A stretch of DNA of 64,000 nt from Caldilineaceae bacterium. GTDB taxonomy: Bacteria; Chloroflexota; Anaerolineae; Caldilineales; Caldilineaceae. Shown piece after piece: positions 26,457-35,293 of this stretch (position 1 is the stretch's first letter; every line of letters starts with the position of its first letter). The translations under genes and the position numbers were made by a program. The stretch is taken from assembly GCA_019637645.1 (NCBI GenBank), contig JAHBVH010000013.1:1-64000 (forward strand), given 5' to 3'. The notes below the pieces were generated by a model, which did no database searches, was not told the DNA's origin, and saw only the letters and a list, made by a program, of their open reading frames with translations.

Positions 26457-27560
26457 ATGAGTAGTACGCTTAAAGTCGCTTTCTCTGGCGCACGCCGTTC
26501 CAGCTCTTTTTTCCGCGCCTTTCAAGCGCACCCCGAAACCGAAATTGTGGCCCTCTGCGATCCCCACGAAGAAACCTTGGCCGAAGCAGGCAAGACCACC
26601 GGCATCAGCCAACTTTTCACAGTTTATGAGCGGATGCTCGATCAAGCAAAGCCGGATGTAGTAGTGGTGGCGTCGCCCATGCACTATCACGCCGCTCAGT
26701 CGATTGCGGCACTAGAGCGCGACATTCATGTGCTGAGCGAAGTGACTGCCACCGTGGGCATGGATGAATCACGCTGGCTGGTTCAGGCGTGTAAAAAGAG
26801 CAAGGCGATCTATATGATGGCCGAGAACTATATTTACATGAAGCCCAATGTCTTGGTCCAAGCCATGGCTGAAGCGGGCCTCTTTGGTGAGACCTACTAC
26901 GCCGAGGGTGAATATATCCACGAGCTTTCCGTGTTACACCATACCAAGGAAGGCAAACCCACTTGGCGCTACTACTGGCAAGTGGGAGTCAACGGCTGTA
27001 CCTACCCAACCCACAGCCTCGGTCCCTGCCTTCAGTGGATCAAGGAGCGCCCCACCCGCATCAGCTGTGTGGGTACGGGTAATTGGACCGACCCCGAACA
27101 TGCTATGGAAGACACCGTGTTGCTCCTCTGCAAGACGGATACCGAAAAGCTCATGCGTATCCGCGTGGACATGCTCTCTAAGCGCCCCCACTCGATGACC
27201 AACTATACTTTGCAGGGGACGAAGGGGGCTTATGAAAGCGCCCGACGCAAAGGCGAAGGCAATTGGGTTTGGCTCGAAGATTATTGTAAAGACCCCGATG
27301 AATGGGTGCCGCTCTCTCAATTTGAGGCGGAATTCCTCCCCGAAATTTGGCGCAACCCCCCACCAGAAGCTCTATCCGCTGGGCATGGCGGCGGCGATTA
27401 TTTTGAGGCTATGGACTTTGTCGATGCCGTCCAAGGGCGCAAGTCACCGCGTATTGGCATTCACGAAGCCATGGACATGACCTTGCCTGGCCTTGTCAGC
27501 CAAGAATCGATCCGGCAGGGCGGCGAATGGCTACCCGTGCCCGATTCACGCCTGTGGTAG
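26457..27560 (+). CDS. Gfo/Idh/MocA-family protein without the EKP lysine
   Basis: 367 residues. The Rossmann start is VAFSGARRSSSFF, an unusual version of GxGxxG, and the EKP position reads HVLSEVTATVGM, so the usual catalytic lysine is missing. The C-terminal domain is longer than in its neighbour (CTYPTHSLGPCLQWI, then GHGGGDYFEAMDFVDAV, common in glycosidase-like and dehydrogenase members). It could be a divergent dehydrogenase, an aldose-aldose oxidoreductase or an NAD-dependent glycoside-cleaving enzyme. ATG 26457 was chosen; ATG 26442 is possible. It lies 30 bp after the first Gfo gene. Confidence 0.82.
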   Translation: MSSTLKVAFSGARRSSSFFRAFQAHPETEIVALCDPHEETLAEAGKTTGISQLFTVYERMLDQAKPDVVVVASPMHYHAAQSIAALERDIHVLSEVTATVGMDESRWLVQACKKSKAIYMMAENYIYMKPNVLVQAMAEAGLFGETYYAEGEYIHELSVLHHTKEGKPTWRYYWQVGVNGCTYPTHSLGPCLQWIKERPTRISCVGTGNWTDPEHAMEDTVLLLCKTDTEKLMRIRVDMLSKRPHSMTNYTLQGTKGAYESARRKGEGNWVWLEDYCKDPDEWVPLSQFEAEFLPEIWRNPPPEALSAGHGGGDYFEAMDFVDAVQGRKSPRIGIHEAMDMTLPGLVSQESIRQGGEWLPVPDSRLW

Positions 27561-27589
27561 GCCGTGCCAAGCAACAAAGGAACGCAATC

Positions 27590-28717
27590 ATGCTGATTTT
27601 CGATGGCGATTACCCCATGGCCTATGGTGCCATGGAACTTAATCGCGATTTGACGCTGCCGATTGACCAAGTGCGCGCCTTGCCCGATAAAGATCCTCAA
27701 AGCAGTTGGCCGAATCGTGATACCATGGCGACGCTGCCCGAGCTGCGTCGGGGCAAGGTTGCGGGCGCGTTGGTCAAAGTGGTGGGGCGGATCAAACGGC
27801 CTAATAATCCCCTTTGGGGCTACAACGGTGGCGACGCCGCCTATGCCGCGGCCCAAGGCTATCTGGCCTATTATCGCAGTTTGGCGCGCCGCGGCGAAGC
27901 GCGCCTTTTGCTCAGCCGTGAGGATTTTGCCGAGCATTTTGCCGCATGGGAGAGCGCCGATCAGGCCGATGCACCAACTGAAACCCTGCCGATCGGTTTT
28001 GTGCTGGGTATGGAAGGGGCCGACCCGATTCTCTGGCCGGAACAGCTCTACGATTGGTGGGCCGACGGGCTGCGGGTTATCAGCCTGACCCACTATGGCG
28101 TTAGCACCTATGCCCACGGAACCGGCACCGCGGGTGGCTTGACGCCCCAGGCCAAACCGCTCCTCCAGGCGATGGATAAGTTGGGGATGTTGTTGGATCT
28201 GACCCATCTGGCCGACGAGAGCTTCTGGCAAGCGTTGGATCTCTTCACCGGCCCTGTGCTGGCAAGTCATCAAAACTGTCGCGCCCTGGTCCCCGGCGAG
28301 CGCCAATTTAGTGATGAGCAACTCCTCGCCCTCATCGCGCGGGGCGGGGTCATTGGCGTTTCCATGGACACCTGGATGCTCTATACTGACGGTGGACTGG
28401 ATTGGGCCAAAGCTGGCGTGACATCGCGCCGTGCACTCTTTCCGCGCAGTGCAGTTACCGTGGACCAGGTGGTCGATCACATTGATCATATCTGCCAGCT
28501 AGCGGGTAATGCCGACCATGCGGCCATTGGGGGCGACACCGATGGCCAAGGGGGCGCAGATGGCGCACCGGAAGGGATCGAGACCGTGGCCGATTATCAA
28601 AAAGTCGCGACCCTGTTGGCCCAACGTGGCTACTCAGAAGCGGCCATTGCCCAGATCATGTACCAAAATTGGCACCGCTTCTACACCCAATGGTTGCCAG
28701 CGGCTGCCGTCGATTGA
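27590..28717 (+). CDS. M19 (renal dipeptidase)-like amidohydrolase with altered metal site
   Basis: 375 residues, cytoplasmic. The fold is that of M19 dipeptidases: LNRDLTLPIDQVR, FVLGMEGADP (Glu142), ISLTHYGVSTYAHGTG, LDLTHLADESFW (His206), ASHQNCRALVPGERQFSDEQ (His227, Arg231) and GGDTDG (Asp316). The N-terminal metal motif, normally HxD as in DGHND or AHLDL, reads DGDYP here, so both ligands are replaced (Asp7, Pro9). AAAGGA at 27576-27581 fixes ATG 27590. It follows the second Gfo gene by 29 bp. It may be a mononuclear enzyme or a hydrolase or lactonase on a sugar derivative rather than a dipeptidase. Confidence 0.82.
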   Translation: MLIFDGDYPMAYGAMELNRDLTLPIDQVRALPDKDPQSSWPNRDTMATLPELRRGKVAGALVKVVGRIKRPNNPLWGYNGGDAAYAAAQGYLAYYRSLARRGEARLLLSREDFAEHFAAWESADQADAPTETLPIGFVLGMEGADPILWPEQLYDWWADGLRVISLTHYGVSTYAHGTGTAGGLTPQAKPLLQAMDKLGMLLDLTHLADESFWQALDLFTGPVLASHQNCRALVPGERQFSDEQLLALIARGGVIGVSMDTWMLYTDGGLDWAKAGVTSRRALFPRSAVTVDQVVDHIDHICQLAGNADHAAIGGDTDGQGGADGAPEGIETVADYQKVATLLAQRGYSEAAIAQIMYQNWHRFYTQWLPAAAVD

Positions 28718-28766
28718 TAGGACTTACGCAGTTGGTTGGTACGACCAGAGACCTGTCAGGCTTCCT

Positions 28767-29618
28767 CTAGACCGCTTGGGCCAAGAATTGGAGGGTGGCA
28801 GTGGCGGTAAAGCCGAGTTCACGTTCGATGGCGCGCACATCGTAGGCCGCGGCGTAAGCCTGGCCGGGCTGCTCGAAATAGCTGAGATCGACCGCTTCAC
28901 CCCACCAATTGCGCAAGAGGGTCGCGGTGGGAGCGGCAGCCCACGCTCTGGCTGCCGTGGCATTGAGAATGCGTACCCCGGGTTGGTGGGGTGCTTCGGC
29001 GGCCAAGGTAAAGGCCCGTACGGCGTCGGCTAGGAGCATGATGGTAATGCTGCCCAACGCCCACGGCCCGAGTGGGCGCACTGGGGTGAGGATACCGGGT
29101 TGATCGTCGGGGCGAACCGAGGAAAGGCGCAAGTTGATCACATCAATCGTTTCCACTTGGCGTTGGCAATAGCGCGTGACCTCTTCCATCAGATATTTCG
29201 AGAGCCCATAGCCGTCACGGTCTAGGCAGGGGTGTTCATCAGGAATGGGCAGTTGTACTGGCCGGAATTTGGTGTTTTGAAAGCCCACGGCGGCAATTGA
29301 ACTTGCCATGACAAACTTCTGACAACCACGATCCATAAGATAGCGCATGAGGGCACGCGTGCCCTCCACATTGACCATAATCCCATCGCGTTCAAAACAG
29401 CCACCGGTCACCGCCGCTAAATGGATGACCACATCGATCGCATAGCGATCCAATTGGCGTAGATCCTCAAAGGCGCCAAAGTCCCCGCGGACAAAAGGCA
29501 GGTCCGCCAACCCTGGCGCGCGGCGACTGAGACAGATGACTTGATGATGGGGGGCGAGGGCGGTTGCCAGGGCTTTGCCAATAAAGCCGCTCGCGCCGGT
29601 GATGAGAATGGTGCTCAT
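28767..29618 (-). CDS. NAD-dependent epimerase/dehydratase (extended SDR)
   Basis: 283 residues. The Rossmann motif TGASGFIGK (7-15) opens the protein; DVVIHLAAVTGG and ASSIAAVGF carry the Ser and YGLSKYLMEE the Tyr-x3-Lys pair of sugar-nucleotide epimerases and uronate dehydrogenases. ATG 29618 is set by AAAGGA six bases before it; a longer in-frame extension upstream is not family-like. It is convergent with the dipeptidase-like gene and divergent from the enolase-superfamily gene. The length (shorter than GalE) suits uronate or aldose dehydrogenases of this family, but that is a guess. Confidence 0.88.
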   Translation of the reverse strand: MSTILITGASGFIGKALATALAPHHQVICLSRRAPGLADLPFVRGDFGAFEDLRQLDRYAIDVVIHLAAVTGGCFERDGIMVNVEGTRALMRYLMDRGCQKFVMASSIAAVGFQNTKFRPVQLPIPDEHPCLDRDGYGLSKYLMEEVTRYCQRQVETIDVINLRLSSVRPDDQPGILTPVRPLGPWALGSITIMLLADAVRAFTLAAEAPHQPGVRILNATAARAWAAAPTATLLRNWWGEAVDLSYFEQPGQAYAAAYDVRAIERELGFTATATLQFLAQAV

Positions 29619-29746
29619 GATCGATCCTTTGCTCATGGGAGAAGCTATAAAGTAGTTGGCTGCTTGGCCCACAGTTGACAAGCAAGCCGGAAGTACTACA
29701 ATCAGTTGGTACAAAGTCTCTCCATGATAACGGAAAGTGAGTCCCG

Positions 29747-30883
29747 ATGAAAATTACCGAAATCCGCACGCTGATCAGCTGGGCTGGCCTGCGTAACTGG
29801 GTGGTGGTCAAAGTATTCACCGACACTGAACTCTATGGCTGGGGGGAGGCGACCCTCGAAGGCAAAGAGCGCACCGTCGAGGCGGCAGTTCACCAACTGG
29901 GCGAGTCGTTGATCGGCCAAGATCCATTGGCCGTGGAGCATCACTGGCAAGTGCTCTATCGCCATGGCTTCTGGCGCGGGGGCGTGGTGCTCAATTCGGC
30001 GCTGGCCGCGCTGGATCAGGCGCTCTGGGATCTGCGGGGCAAAGCGTGGGGCGTGCCGGTCTATCGACTCCTGGGCGGCCCTACCCGCAACCATCTGCGC
30101 CTCTACACCCATGTGGGCATCTACCAACCCAACCTGATGGTGGAGGACGCCCAACAGGATGTGGCCGATGGCTTCACCGCGATGAAGACTGGTGCTTGGG
30201 CTGGTGATGCCGCCCTGCCCGAAGCTGAGCGGATCGCGGCCTTTGCCGAGCGGATTGCCCTCCTGCGCAAGACCGTGGGACCCAAGATTGATATTATGGT
30301 CGATGATCATGGCCGGGGCCGACCTTCGAGCGCAGTACGGCTTATGCAAGCCCTGGAACCTTACCAACTCTTCTTTTTAGAGGAACCCACCCAACCGGAT
30401 GATGTCGAGGGCTTGGCGCGGATTCGCGCCGCCGGGCCAAAGATGGATCTGGCCACCGGTGAGCGGCTCTACTCCAAATGGGATTTTCGCACCTTGTTGG
30501 AGCAACGCTTGGTGGATGTGATCCAACCCGATCTCTGTCATGCGGGTGGGATCAGTGAGTGTAAAAAGATCGCGGCCTTGGCCGAGGCGTACTATGTAAA
30601 GGTTGCCCCTCACAATCCGCAAGGCCCGGTCGCGACTGCCGCGGCGGCTCATTTGTGTATGGCTATTCCGAATTTTCACATTTTGGAATATGTGCGCCAA
30701 GAACCCTATCGCGACCAAGCGTTACGCGACGCGTGGGTTGTGCAGGCCGGTCATCTCGAAGTGCCGGATCGCCCGGGACTTGGTGTTGATTTGAATGAAG
30801 CAGCGCTGTTGGCGAGCCCGCCCCGCTTTAGCCGCGTGCCACGAAATGCCTTTATGGCCGACGGCAGTGTCTTTGATGTGTAG
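29747..30883 (+). CDS. enolase-superfamily sugar-acid dehydratase (galactonate-dehydratase-like)
   Basis: 378 residues, mandelate racemase/muconate lactonizing fold. The capping domain begins MKITEIRTLI. Metal ligands are Asp186 (with His188 in VDDHGR), Glu212 or Glu213 (FLEEPTQ) and Glu239 (TGERLYS). His289 in KVAPHNPQGP is the catalytic His of D-galactonate/gluconate dehydratases. LDQALWDLRGKAWGVPVYRLLGG matches at the family level. It would remove water from an aldonic acid to give a 2-keto-3-deoxy acid, downstream of the neighbouring sugar dehydrogenases. The stop codon lies inside a 16-bp tandem duplication. Confidence 0.88.
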   Translation: MKITEIRTLISWAGLRNWVVVKVFTDTELYGWGEATLEGKERTVEAAVHQLGESLIGQDPLAVEHHWQVLYRHGFWRGGVVLNSALAALDQALWDLRGKAWGVPVYRLLGGPTRNHLRLYTHVGIYQPNLMVEDAQQDVADGFTAMKTGAWAGDAALPEAERIAAFAERIALLRKTVGPKIDIMVDDHGRGRPSSAVRLMQALEPYQLFFLEEPTQPDDVEGLARIRAAGPKMDLATGERLYSKWDFRTLLEQRLVDVIQPDLCHAGGISECKKIAALAEAYYVKVAPHNPQGPVATAAAAHLCMAIPNFHILEYVRQEPYRDQALRDAWVVQAGHLEVPDRPGLGVDLNEAALLASPPRFSRVPRNAFMADGSVFDV

Positions 30884-30912
30884 GGTCTTTGCTGGGTAGG
30901 GTCTTTGCTGGG
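30881..30912. repeat. 16-bp perfect tandem duplication over a stop codon
   Basis: TAGGGTCTTTGCTGGG is repeated exactly at 30881-30896 and 30897-30912. The first TAG is the stop of the dehydratase gene, so the duplication adds no residues. It borders the palindromic element at 30907-30982 and may be a trace of its insertion or of slippage. Confidence 0.8.
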
Positions 30913-30982
30913 TAAAGGAGTTACGCACATAGACCAGACCTGACCGGTTTTCCAAACCGGTCAGGTCGCTCGTTTACCCAGC
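30907..30982. repeat. palindromic element of the TTACGC/GACAGG family
   Basis: Outer arms GCTGGGTAAA (30907-30916) and TTTACCCAGC (30973-30982) are exact complements. Inside, GTTACGCAC (30920-30928) precedes a perfect 14-bp hairpin: GACCTGACCGGTTT (30937-30950) and AAACCGGTCAGGTC (30954-30967) with a TCC loop. It lies just downstream of the dehydratase gene and probably ends its transcript. Confidence 0.7.
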
Positions 30983-31271
30983 CAACTGCGAAACTTCTAG
31001 TGTAGTAACGTACTTGACTTCTATCTGCATCCGCGCCATACTATGACCTTGGGTAGGGTAGCACCAAATTGTGGTAAACGCAGCTGGGCCACTGAGGCAG
31101 TCTGGTTGACACAACCGGAGCAACTACCAATTTACTGGGGTGTACCTGGTAAATTTATTATCTTTCGGATCGAGCCTGCGATTCGCATAGGTAGCCTGAT
31201 CGATGTGCAATCGATAGGTATATGACCGAATTTCAAGCTGGATACTCAGTTAGCAAGCGAATTGATTGCCC
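30983..31271. other. intergenic region before the class-V aminotransferase gene
   Basis: No gene is visible. TTGACT (31013-31018) is a possible -35 box followed by CATACT about 17-20 bp later, a weak promoter candidate. The rest contains no repeat or hairpin I can support. Confidence 0.35.
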
Positions 31272-32474
31272 ATGACTATTCAACCAATGGCGACAGCCAG
31301 CGACGCTGCTGTTGACCAAATCCGCGCTGAATTTCTGCTCCGTGATGATTGGCGTCTGCTCAACAATGGTTCCTTTGGTGCCTGTCCACAGCCCGTCTTT
31401 GCCGCCTACCAAGCTTGGCAGGCTGAATTGGAGAAGCACCCTGGCGGCTATATGGGGCATATCCGTGAGAATATGACGGCTGCCCGTACTCGGCTGGCCG
31501 ACTACCTGCACACCGACCAAAGCCGCCTCGCCTTTGTCACCAATGCGACGATGGGCGTCAATGCCGTGACCCATTCGCTGCGCAGTTGGCTCAAGCCCGG
31601 TGATGAGGTGCTGACCACCAATCACGAATATGGCGCGTGCAATCACGCCTGGCAATTTAACTGTGGCAAGGCTGGTGCGCATTATATCAATCATCCGATC
31701 CAGGTGCCGTTGCAGTCGGATGCCGACTTTATCGATCAACTCTGGGCGGGCGTTACGCCCCGTACCCGTGTGATCTACCTCAGCCACACCACCTCGCCCA
31801 CCGCGCTAACCTTCCCCCTCGAAGCGATCTGCCGCCGCGCTCGGGAAGCGGGCATCCTGACCGTCATTGATGGGGCCCATGTGCCCGGCCAGCGCGATCT
31901 CTTCCTCGATGAGTTGGGCGCGGACTTTTATACCGGCAATTGTCACAAATGGATGTGTGCGCCGAAAGGCACCGCGTTCCTCCATGTGCGTGACGATGTC
32001 CAACATCTGATCGAGCCATTGATCGTGGGGCATGGCTGGTTGCCAGAGCAACGTTCCGAACAGCCCTTGGTCGATTATGTCGAACAATATGGCACGCGCG
32101 ACTTTGCTGGTTTTCTGGCTGTTCCAGCCGCAATTGACTATTTGGCCGCGCATGACTGGCCAGCGGTACGCACCCGCTGTTATACCATGGCGCTTGGGGC
32201 CAAGCGTGTCATTGAAGAGCATTTTGATACCGAAACGATCTGCCCCGAAAGCTTTGACTGGTTTAGCCAGCTCTGCCCCATCCGCCTGCCTGATCAGACG
32301 GATATGGGCAAGTTGGGCGAGATCTTCCGCAATCAATATCAGATCGAGATGCCGCTCATCAACTGGAATGGGGTCAAGATCGCCCGTCTCTCGGTGCAAA
32401 TCTATACCACGCAGGCGGAAATTGATACCTTTGTCGAAGCGGCCCTGGCCCATGTCGCGGCTTGTCAGGCGTAA
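31272..32474 (+). CDS. class-V aminotransferase-fold PLP enzyme (isopenicillin-N-epimerase-like)
   Basis: 400 residues. LLNNGSFGACPQPV at the start, TNATMGVNAVTHSL, VIYLSHTTSPTALTFPLE, VIDGAHVPGQRDL (the PLP-binding Asp and His) and FYTGNCHKWMCAPKG, whose Lys in CHKW should form the Schiff base, identify a CefD-like member of aminotransferase class V. Such proteins include epimerases, cysteine desulfurase relatives and lyases. ATG 31272 was chosen; no strong ribosome site is seen, and ATG 31287 is possible. It is a single-gene unit followed by a hairpin at 32504-32536. Substrate unknown. Confidence 0.88.
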   Translation: MTIQPMATASDAAVDQIRAEFLLRDDWRLLNNGSFGACPQPVFAAYQAWQAELEKHPGGYMGHIRENMTAARTRLADYLHTDQSRLAFVTNATMGVNAVTHSLRSWLKPGDEVLTTNHEYGACNHAWQFNCGKAGAHYINHPIQVPLQSDADFIDQLWAGVTPRTRVIYLSHTTSPTALTFPLEAICRRAREAGILTVIDGAHVPGQRDLFLDELGADFYTGNCHKWMCAPKGTAFLHVRDDVQHLIEPLIVGHGWLPEQRSEQPLVDYVEQYGTRDFAGFLAVPAAIDYLAAHDWPAVRTRCYTMALGAKRVIEEHFDTETICPESFDWFSQLCPIRLPDQTDMGKLGEIFRNQYQIEMPLINWNGVKIARLSVQIYTTQAEIDTFVEAALAHVAACQA

Positions 32475-32503
32475 GCAACGGGAGCTGAAGTGCAAACGCA
32501 GAT

Positions 32504-32536
32504 AAACCGGACAGGTTTTGGAGACCTGTCCGGTTT
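32504..32536. terminator. 13-bp perfect hairpin of the GACAGG family
   Basis: AAACCGGACAGGT (32504-32516) pairs with ACCTGTCCGGTTT (32524-32536) around seven bases. It lies 30 bp after the aminotransferase stop and 79 bp before the end of the convergent HAD gene, so it can end transcription from either side. Confidence 0.7.
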
Positions 32537-32614
32537 GCGGCTGTATGTGTCCTACGGTGGTGGCTGCTGTTCTACTGCTTGCGCGCCAGCTATGTAGGGT
32601 GCCCTGCACAAGGT

Positions 32615-33250
32615 TCAACGGTTTCTCGTGAACCGCTGGCCTAGCTCTTCTAGGGTATGAAAACTTTCAGCGGGAGAATGGGCGGCTAACGTCGTCAACT
32701 CGGTGTAGCCCCAGGCGACTGCGCCAAAGGCAATGCCAGCTTTGCGAGTGGCGTCTTGATCGCGCAGTTCGTCGCCAATATAGATTGCTTCTTTTGCCGG
32801 AATTTTACTCTTACGCAGAATCCGCCGAAATTTGATGGCCTTGCCAAAGGCTGGCGCGTCGCATTCCCAATAGGTGATATAGGCGGCATTGTGGGGGCCA
32901 AGGACCCGTTGGACGTTGGTATAGGTATTAGAACTCACAATCGCAATGGGAACCCCTTGGGCTGTTAGTTGTGGTAACAATTGCTCCACGCCCGCAAAGA
33001 GCTTGACTTGGTCAATCTGTTCGGCCATCAAGCGTTGAAATGCCCGGCGAACCAACCAAAATTTCCAGAGTGGTAATGCCATTTGTTGATAGAGGGCCGT
33101 CGCTCCTGCCTTGCGCAGGAGTGCGCGTTCGGCTTCGCCCAGCCGCTTGAATTGGTAGGTATCGGCCAATTGATCGATGATGCGCAAGAAGAGGGCAAAC
33201 GAATCGGCTAATGTCCCATCGAAATCAAACATAATGAGCTTGTAGGGCAA
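32615..33250 (-). CDS. HAD-family phosphatase, phosphoglycolate-phosphatase-like
   Basis: 211 residues. Motif I FDFDGTLADS (Asp9 nucleophile, Asp11), motif II IVSSNT, a Lys in motif III (AKRFRRIL region) and motif IV IYIGDELRDQDATRKAG are in order, with a helical cap domain between I and II: a subfamily I HAD hydrolase. The start is probably TTG 33250: AAAGGAG (33263-33257) stands six bases before it, while the upstream ATG codons at 33283 and 33301 have no ribosome site. Likely substrates are small phosphate esters. It stands alone between convergent and divergent neighbours. Confidence 0.85.
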   Translation of the reverse strand: MPYKLIMFDFDGTLADSFALFLRIIDQLADTYQFKRLGEAERALLRKAGATALYQQMALPLWKFWLVRRAFQRLMAEQIDQVKLFAGVEQLLPQLTAQGVPIAIVSSNTYTNVQRVLGPHNAAYITYWECDAPAFGKAIKFRRILRKSKIPAKEAIYIGDELRDQDATRKAGIAFGAVAWGYTELTTLAAHSPAESFHTLEELGQRFTRNR

Positions 33251-33500
33251 TGGGGGCTCCTTTGTTGGCTGGGGTTGACTCATATTAGGATAGCATAGCA
33301 TGAGTTACCAACCGCTTCAAGCAACCCAGCAATGTAAAGTCGTAGACAGGTAGACCGGAGAGAACTCCCTACCCACCCTTTCGCGGCACTGCCAAACCGC
33401 AATGACCTAGAAAATGCTTAAGATTCCTGCATCGCTTGCTTTCTTGCCCACGAACATTCGTGCTAGAATGGTAGCACGCTACAGGAGGAGCGCCACGACT

Positions 33501-34490
33501 ATGCCAGAACCGGTAATTACCCTGAAAGAGCTAAGCAAAACCTATGTTGTGCCAGAGCGAGAAGCCGGTGTGATTGCAGCGGCGAGAAGTTTGGTACAAC
33601 GCAAGCATCGTGAAATCAAAGCGGTGGATCGAGTCAGCTTTACCGTCGAGCCGGGGGAGGTCGTTGGCTTTTTGGGGCCCAACGGCGCGGGCAAGACGAC
33701 CACGCTCAAAATGTTGGCTGGGCTGCTCCATCCAACCGCGGGCATGGGGCGCGTACTCGATTACGAACCGTGGCAACGCAAACGAGATTTTCTCAAAGCG
33801 ATTACCTTGGTCATGGGACAGCGCAATCAGTTGAATTGGGATATTCCCGCCAGCGACTCGTTTGAGTTAAATCGGGTTATCTACCGCGTGCCATCCGCCC
33901 AATACCAGCAGACACTGCGTGAACTGACTGAGCTGCTCGACTTAGCCCCGCTGATCAGCAAGCCGGTGCGCAATCTCTCGTTGGGCGAGCGCATGAAGTG
34001 TGAAATAGCCGCGGCGCTCTTGCACCGTCCCCAAGTCCTTTTTCTGGATGAGCCGACGATTGGGCTGGATGTCACTGCGCAGCGGCGCATTCGGGAATTT
34101 ATCCAGGAGTACAATCACCGCCATAATGCCACCATTCTCCTGACCAGCCACTATATGGCTGATGTCGAGGCGCTCTGTGCGCGGGTGGTGGTTATTCATC
34201 ATGGGCGCATTCTCTTTGATGGGCCGCTGACGGAATTGGTCCAGCGTTTTTCAGCGCATAAGACCATCACGGTAGATCTAGCGCAGCAGGAGCAACCGCG
34301 CGATTATAGCGCTTTTGGCGAAGTGGTGACGCAGCGCAATGGGCAGGTGACCTTACGCGTGCCTAAGCTCGATACGGCGAAGGTCGCTGGGCGGCTCCTG
34401 GCCGAATTACCGGTCAACGATCTAACCATCGAAGACCCGCCCATTGAAGAGGTGATCGAACGGGTCTTTGCCCAGGAGGCCACGCCATGA
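33501..34490 (+). CDS. ABC-2 type exporter ATPase (COG4586-like)
   Basis: 329 residues. Walker A GPNGAGKTT, signature LSLGERMKCE and Walker B VLFLDEPTIGLD are intact. The N terminus has the insertion AGVIAAARSLVQRKHREIKAV before the Walker A motif, which is typical of the COG4586 branch rather than ordinary NatA ATPases. ATG 33501 follows AGGAGG (33483-33488). A TAGAAT box at 33464-33469 may be the -10 of its promoter. It overlaps the first permease by 4 bp (ATGA). This trio is known as an uncharacterised or viologen-type exporter. Confidence 0.9.
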   Translation: MPEPVITLKELSKTYVVPEREAGVIAAARSLVQRKHREIKAVDRVSFTVEPGEVVGFLGPNGAGKTTTLKMLAGLLHPTAGMGRVLDYEPWQRKRDFLKAITLVMGQRNQLNWDIPASDSFELNRVIYRVPSAQYQQTLRELTELLDLAPLISKPVRNLSLGERMKCEIAAALLHRPQVLFLDEPTIGLDVTAQRRIREFIQEYNHRHNATILLTSHYMADVEALCARVVVIHHGRILFDGPLTELVQRFSAHKTITVDLAQQEQPRDYSAFGEVVTQRNGQVTLRVPKLDTAKVAGRLLAELPVNDLTIEDPPIEEVIERVFAQEATP

Positions 34491-35293
34491 TCCAGATGCT
34501 GGCCGAGGTCTACTCTGCTCAACTCAAGACTTCACTGGCCGTGCAGTTTCAATACCGTACGGCTATGATGATCTGGATGATTGGCCGTGTGCTGCAACCG
34601 CTGATCTCGCTGTTGGTCTGGACGACGGTGGCGCGTGCCCAGGGTGGCGAAGTGGGTGGGTATAATGAGGGGAGCTTTGCCGCCTACTTTATCATGCAGA
34701 TGATCGTCTCGCAGGCCACCTTTAGCTGGATCGCGTGGGAATATGACTATATCATTCGCTCGGGCCAGTTTAGCTTTAAGCTTTTGCGCCCGATCCACCC
34801 GATCCATGCGGATATTGCCGACAATGTGGCCTACAAAATTGTGTCGCTCTTAGTTCTGATTCCGGCTACCTTTTTGCTGGCTTGGCTCTTCCCGCCTAGT
34901 TTTACTCCCCAACTGTGGAGTATGGTGGCGGGCTGCTTTGCTATTGGGTTCGCCTTTATTGTGCGCTTTACTTTTGAATGGACCATGGCGATGGCTGCCC
35001 TGTGGTTCAACCGCATCAACGCAATTAATCTCACCTATGAGGCGACCTTTGTCTTTCTCTCTGGCTTTTTTGCGCCGCTGGAGGTCATGCCACCTGCATT
35101 GCAAGGATTGGCGAGCTTTTTGCCCTTTCGTTGGTTCATTGCCTTTCCCATCGAATTAACGCTCGGTCGCCTTTCGCCCCAAGAAGCGTTGTGGGGCTTT
35201 GCCATGCAGGCGCTCTGGTTTGTCATTGCCATCACGACCTTGAACGTGGTTTGGCGGGCCGGGGTGAAACAATATTCGGCGGTGGGCTCATGA
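34487..35293 (+). CDS. ABC-2 type exporter permease (COG4587-like)
   Basis: 268 residues, six membrane helices (MIWMIGRVLQPLISLLVW first), FFAPLEVMPPALQGLASFLPF near the C terminus as in ABC-2 permeases of the COG4587/COG3694 pair. Start ATG and the upstream stop share ATGA; its own stop overlaps the next start in the same way. The two permeases probably form a heterodimer served by the 33501 ATPase. Confidence 0.88.
   Translation: MIQMLAEVYSAQLKTSLAVQFQYRTAMMIWMIGRVLQPLISLLVWTTVARAQGGEVGGYNEGSFAAYFIMQMIVSQATFSWIAWEYDYIIRSGQFSFKLLRPIHPIHADIADNVAYKIVSLLVLIPATFLLAWLFPPSFTPQLWSMVAGCFAIGFAFIVRFTFEWTMAMAALWFNRINAINLTYEATFVFLSGFFAPLEVMPPALQGLASFLPFRWFIAFPIELTLGRLSPQEALWGFAMQALWFVIAITTLNVVWRAGVKQYSAVGS

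Noticed and set aside
28748..28766. Terminator hairpin after the M19-like gene
   Set aside because: Only the half-stem GACCTGTCAGG is present; no complementary arm lies before the convergent gene.
35131..35289. Longer N terminus for the second ABC-2 permease
   Set aside because: The extension lies inside the first permease gene; ATG 35290 gives the normal ATGA overlap and family start.
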